Shown: positions 60,973 to 64,000 of the stretch, piece after piece
Layout: every line of letters begins with the position of its first letter
How positions within the stretch are numbered: position 1 is the first letter of the stretch
From: Coriobacteriaceae bacterium
GTDB taxonomy: Bacteria > Actinomycetota > Coriobacteriia > Coriobacteriales > Coriobacteriaceae
DNA length: 64,000 nucleotides
Direction of reading: 5' to 3'
Assembly (NCBI GenBank): GCA_902364645.1
Contig: CABJEP010000006.1
Span: 82,245-146,244 of the forward strand
Notes under the pieces: model-generated
Seen by the model: only the letters and a program-made list of their open reading frames with translations
Told to the model about the DNA's origin: nothing
The model's database searches: none
Program-made: the position numbers and the translations under genes

Positions 60973-63420
60973 CTATTTCGTCTTGCCGGTAATGAGCGTC
61001 TTGAGTCCTAGGCCGATTAGGCCCAAGCCCATGCGCACGCGACCGGGGCGATGGCGCTCGATGGCTTTGGTCTTGCCGGCGGGTTTCTCGCGGCGGGCGC
61101 TTGCCTGGGGCGCGGGCTTGGCGGTCTGCGGCTGAGGCTGGGGCGCATGCTCGGGCTCGGGCTCGGGCTCCAGGTCGGGCTCGATGACGGTCGCCTGGAC
61201 CTTCTGTACCTTAGGGGCTGCCGGCTGTGGCTCGGGCTTGGGACCCAGAACAGGTGCGGATTCCGGTTTTGCTTTGGCGACGGGCTCCGAAGCCACGGCT
61301 GCGGACTCGGCGTTGCGATAAGCGCGCTCCAACAGGAACTCCTGCGAGTTAAAGGGCTTCTCACCCTCTTTTCGCTCTACGGGAACCCAGGTGCCGTCGC
61401 TCGTCAGGCTACGTGCCTTCACGTTGTCGCGCAGCTGCACACCCATGTACTCGTGCACCAGCGCGCGGCAGGTGGGGTCGAGCACGGGGAAGGCGATCTC
61501 CACGCGATGCTCGGTGTTGCGCGTCATCATGTCGGCAGAACTCAGGTAGATCATGTCCGAGTCCACGCCGAAGGCATAGACGCGCGCGTGCTCCAAGAAA
61601 CGTCCGACGATAGAACGTACGTGCACGTTTTTGGTCTTGCCCGCAATGTTGGGCTTCAGGCACGAGATACCGCGGATGATCATGTCCACGCGCACACCGG
61701 CACACGATGCCTCGGCGATCTTGTCGATGACCTCGCGGTCGGTCAGCGAGTTGAGCTTAAAGAATACGCGCGCGGGCTCGCCGGCGAGAGCGCGTTGTAT
61801 CTCGCGGTCCAGACCGCGCATGATGAGTGGCTTGAGACCGACGGGCGCCACGCCCAAAAAGCGGTAGTCGCCGCGCAGGTTGCCCAGCGACAGGTTGCGG
61901 AAGAACAAGTTGGCGTCTTCGCCGATGCCGGGATGGGCGGTCATGAGCATAAAGTCGCTGTAGAGCTTGGCCGTCTTCTCGTTAAAGTTGCCGGTGCCCA
62001 AAAGCGTGAGTCGAGTGAGCGCCATGCCCTCGCGATAGGTGAGCTGGCAGATCTTTGAGTGGCATTTAAAACCCTCGGAGCCATAGATGACGGTGCAGCC
62101 CGCTTCTTCCAGACGCTCTGCCCACTCGATGTTATTTTGCTCGTCAAAGCGCGCGCGGAGCTCCATGAGCACCGTGACCTCTTTGCCGTTCTCGGCGGCG
62201 TCAATCAACGACTCGCACAGACGACTCTGCTTGGCCACGCGGTAGAGCGTGATGCGCAGCGAGATGCACTCGGGGTCGTATGCGGCCTCGTGTACCAGGT
62301 CCAGGAACGGATTCATGGCCTCGTAGGGGTAAAAGAGCAACTTGTCGCCCTGCAGCACCTGCTCGCGAATGGAGCGGGACATGTCGATGGTGGGGTTGGG
62401 CTGAGGCTTAAACGGCGTAAAGAGGAGCCCGTTGCGCAGGTGCTCGGGAATTTTGCCCTCGATGCCAAAGACATAGCCCAGGTCGAGCGGGATATCGCAG
62501 GTAAAAACCGAGCGGCGCGAAAGCTCGAGCGCTTTGCGGATGGTCTTGAGTGTCGCCTTCTCGAGCGAACCGGAGACGGCAAGCACCACCGGTTGCAGGC
62601 GCAAGCGCTTTTTGAGGATGCGCTTCATGTGCTGGCGGTAATCCTCTTCCTCCTCGACGCCCTCGCCGTCCGGGTCGATATCGGCATTGCGGGTGACGCG
62701 GATCAGAGCGCGGTCGAGCGGCTTATAGGAGCCAAAGCAGCTGTCCAGGCAGGCGAGAATGACGTCCTCGAGCAAGATGTAGGAGTAGGTGCCGGCGGGC
62801 GAGGGGATCTCGACCACGCGGTTCATTGAGGCGGGAATCTCGATAAGGCCCAGCAGGCTCTCCTCGTCCGTGACACCGTCCAGTCCGCAAGCTAGATAGA
62901 GTGCGCCGTTGCGCAGGTTGGGGAAGGGGTGGCGCGGGTCAATGACCAACGGCGAGATGACCGGCGACACGTAGGCCTGGAAGTAGCGGGTGACAAAGGT
63001 GCGCTCCTCGGGCGTAAGCGAGTCGATGCGAGCGCGGTGAACGCCCAGGGCGTCGAGCTTGCCCTCGATGCTCTTGAAGATGGTTTCCCAGCGGGTAAGG
63101 AGCCCGGGCATCTCGGCCATGACGGCATCGACCTGTTCGGAGGCGGTCATATTGCTCTTGTTGTCGACAGGCTGTTTTTTGAGCTCTGCCAGATCGGACA
63201 GGCCGCCCACGCGCACCATGAGAAACTCATCGAGGTTAGACTCGAAAATCGACACGAACTTTAGCCGCTCGAACAGCGGAACGGTCTCGTCGAAGGCTTC
63301 GTCAAGCACACGGTTGTCAAAGCGCAGCCAGCTGAGCTCTCGGTTCTGCGTGTACGAGAAGTCGCGCGGCGGCTTACGCAGCTTTGCAGCGGCTTGCTTT
63401 TTTTCGATTTTGCTCGGCAT
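60973..63420 (-). CDS. ppk1: Polyphosphate kinase 1 with extra C-terminal tail
   Basis: An 815-residue enzyme that polymerises the gamma-phosphate of ATP into polyphosphate. Typical parts: N-terminal FSYTQNRELSWLRFDNRVLD, middle SNLDEFLMVRVGGL, the catalytic histidine in FKCHSKICQLTYRE, and GTGNFNEKTAKLYSDFMLMT. The normal PPK1 core ends around residue 695; the last ~110 residues are an Ala/Pro/Glu-rich, then basic tail (PAPQASARREKPAGKTKAIE) absent from most PPK1. ATG 63420 is chosen, ATG 63426 is an alternative; the SD is weak. Confidence 0.92.
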   Translation of the reverse strand: MPSKIEKKQAAAKLRKPPRDFSYTQNRELSWLRFDNRVLDEAFDETVPLFERLKFVSIFESNLDEFLMVRVGGLSDLAELKKQPVDNKSNMTASEQVDAVMAEMPGLLTRWETIFKSIEGKLDALGVHRARIDSLTPEERTFVTRYFQAYVSPVISPLVIDPRHPFPNLRNGALYLACGLDGVTDEESLLGLIEIPASMNRVVEIPSPAGTYSYILLEDVILACLDSCFGSYKPLDRALIRVTRNADIDPDGEGVEEEEDYRQHMKRILKKRLRLQPVVLAVSGSLEKATLKTIRKALELSRRSVFTCDIPLDLGYVFGIEGKIPEHLRNGLLFTPFKPQPNPTIDMSRSIREQVLQGDKLLFYPYEAMNPFLDLVHEAAYDPECISLRITLYRVAKQSRLCESLIDAAENGKEVTVLMELRARFDEQNNIEWAERLEEAGCTVIYGSEGFKCHSKICQLTYREGMALTRLTLLGTGNFNEKTAKLYSDFMLMTAHPGIGEDANLFFRNLSLGNLRGDYRFLGVAPVGLKPLIMRGLDREIQRALAGEPARVFFKLNSLTDREVIDKIAEASCAGVRVDMIIRGISCLKPNIAGKTKNVHVRSIVGRFLEHARVYAFGVDSDMIYLSSADMMTRNTEHRVEIAFPVLDPTCRALVHEYMGVQLRDNVKARSLTSDGTWVPVERKEGEKPFNSQEFLLERAYRNAESAAVASEPVAKAKPESAPVLGPKPEPQPAAPKVQKVQATVIEPDLEPEPEPEHAPQPQPQTAKPAPQASARREKPAGKTKAIERHRPGRVRMGLGLIGLGLKTLITGKTK

Positions 63421-63977
63421 ATGCATCTGTCCGTTCAGTCCCCGTGGGGGACGGTTGCCTAACACTATTCACTATTGTCTCAATTTAGTCGACCTATGGC
63501 ACGGACGTATCGCGTGAACGGTATCTTTACCTACTTCTTACGCTGACAAGCCATAGAGCTGACGCCCTTCGCGTTGTGAAAAACGGTCTATATCCTCACT
63601 CAACTGGTGAGTATGTGTGAATAAGAATGATAGGTAGCTGAATATCATCGAATACAGACAGAAACACGAACAAGCGTCATTTATATACATAAAACCGTTT
63701 TAGATATGCAATTCTTAATCGAAAGATTGGAGTTGTAATTGCGAATGATTTTTAAGAAAAAAGAGCATTTACCTTAGAAAAGCTACTTTAGAACGCCGAA
63801 GTGCATTATGGGGGAATCATATTCTATATACCGTTCATCGAACTTTGTTGACCGTTCGGGGGCGAGGTGGAATTGCGGTTGGAATTTGGATATAACTAGA
63901 GCTGTCAGCAAGCAGCACCCGTTACGGAAGGGTGCTGAGAGATTCGGCCGAAAGGCCCGAAAGAAAGGTAGGAGGCC
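63421..63977. other. AT-rich intergenic region
   Basis: This 557-base gap has no convincing gene. From 63540 to 63840 it is markedly AT-richer than the rest of the window. Near the end are hairpins CAGCACCC / GGGTGCTG (63916-63940) and TCGGCC / GGCCCGA (63946-63961), and a TATAAC box at 63891, consistent with a long leader for the gene starting at 63978. Confidence 0.6.
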
Positions 63978-64000
63978 ATGACGAAAGGTCTGCACGTGCC
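63978..64000 (+). CDS. Gene start cut by the window end
   Basis: ATG 63978 follows a strong SD (AGGAGG, three bases away, within GGTAGGAGGCC). Only MTKGLHV is visible, too little for a family assignment. The long leader with two hairpins suggests a regulated gene. Confidence 0.5.

Noticed and set aside
63914..63961. Possible TPP riboswitch (GGGTGCTGAGAGAT resembles part of the THI box)
   Set aside because: The rest of the THI consensus (CTGAGA with the downstream ACCTGATCTGG-type part) is absent; it is better read as two plain hairpins.
63783..63995. 70-codon minus-strand frame at the window end
   Set aside because: No SD, runs through the leader hairpins and over the start of the + strand gene.

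Overview
The window looks like a chromosomal segment of a gut actinobacterium of the class Coriobacteriia, most likely Collinsella. This is inferred from the moderately high GC content with strong GC bias at third codon positions, the saccharolytic fermentation genes (ldh, two ackA, pta, PTS and 6-phospho-beta-glucosidase), an ECF transporter, dapH-type lysine synthesis, and protein styles I associate with that group. No rRNA, tRNA, CRISPR array or phage was recognised. Gene density is ordinary, and most genes have a clear Shine-Dalgarno (SD) sequence.

Layout. 1-7.0 kb: a TatD-type nuclease (cut at the window edge), tcdA, a 28-residue membrane peptide, an SdpR/SdpI pair, ettA and two lineage-specific proteins. 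7.1-12.0 kb: a beta-glucoside-type PTS unit with a LicT antiterminator, its RAT/terminator switch, EIIBC, a ceramidase-like enzyme and an AEC transporter. 12.2-19.7 kb: a DUF4160 pair, nadE, an aminotransferase, ldh, a Mbeg1-like protein flanked by direct repeats, and ndpA. 19.9-25.3 kb: lysine/DAP synthesis under a lysine riboswitch (an in-frame lysA-dapA fusion, dapB, dapH), with a divergent M20 deacetylase candidate. 25.3-29.4 kb: small membrane and FxLYD proteins, an HTH protein, a Ser/Thr kinase and a secreted coiled-coil lysozyme-like protein. 29.7-31.8 kb: a D-aspartate-ligase-like ATP-grasp enzyme and an aspartate racemase. 31.9-35.5 kb: an ECF transporter with a TrpP-like S component, preceded by a leader peptide with three tandem Trp codons and an attenuator. 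35.6-45.4 kb: a sortase-anchored C69 peptidase, a lipid kinase with a 30-residue membrane peptide, rnd, a zinc protease, xseAB, HIT, LysR and MFS genes. 45.5-49.4 kb: tandem ackA genes facing pta. 49.6-54.4 kb: glf and a glycosyltransferase, an S58 peptidase, maf and a DJ-1 protein. 54.5-59.5 kb: a more GC-rich sugar module (DMT transporter, GH1, EIIBC) ending in an internally deleted IS3-type element. 59.5-64 kb: an RlmD/TrmA-type methyltransferase, ppk1, an AT-rich gap and a gene start at the edge.

The most unusual feature is a set of six intergenic hairpin elements in two families (A at 4401, 19819 and 34565; B at 48235, 51839 and 52041). Each has a recognisable constant core, but its long outer arms have a different sequence in every copy while remaining self-complementary. 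Five of the six lie between convergent genes. The second highlight is a set of cis-regulatory RNAs: a Trp-leader attenuator, a lysine riboswitch, a RAT switch and an SD-sequestering hairpin.

All functions are inferred by reading the sequence; no database search was run.
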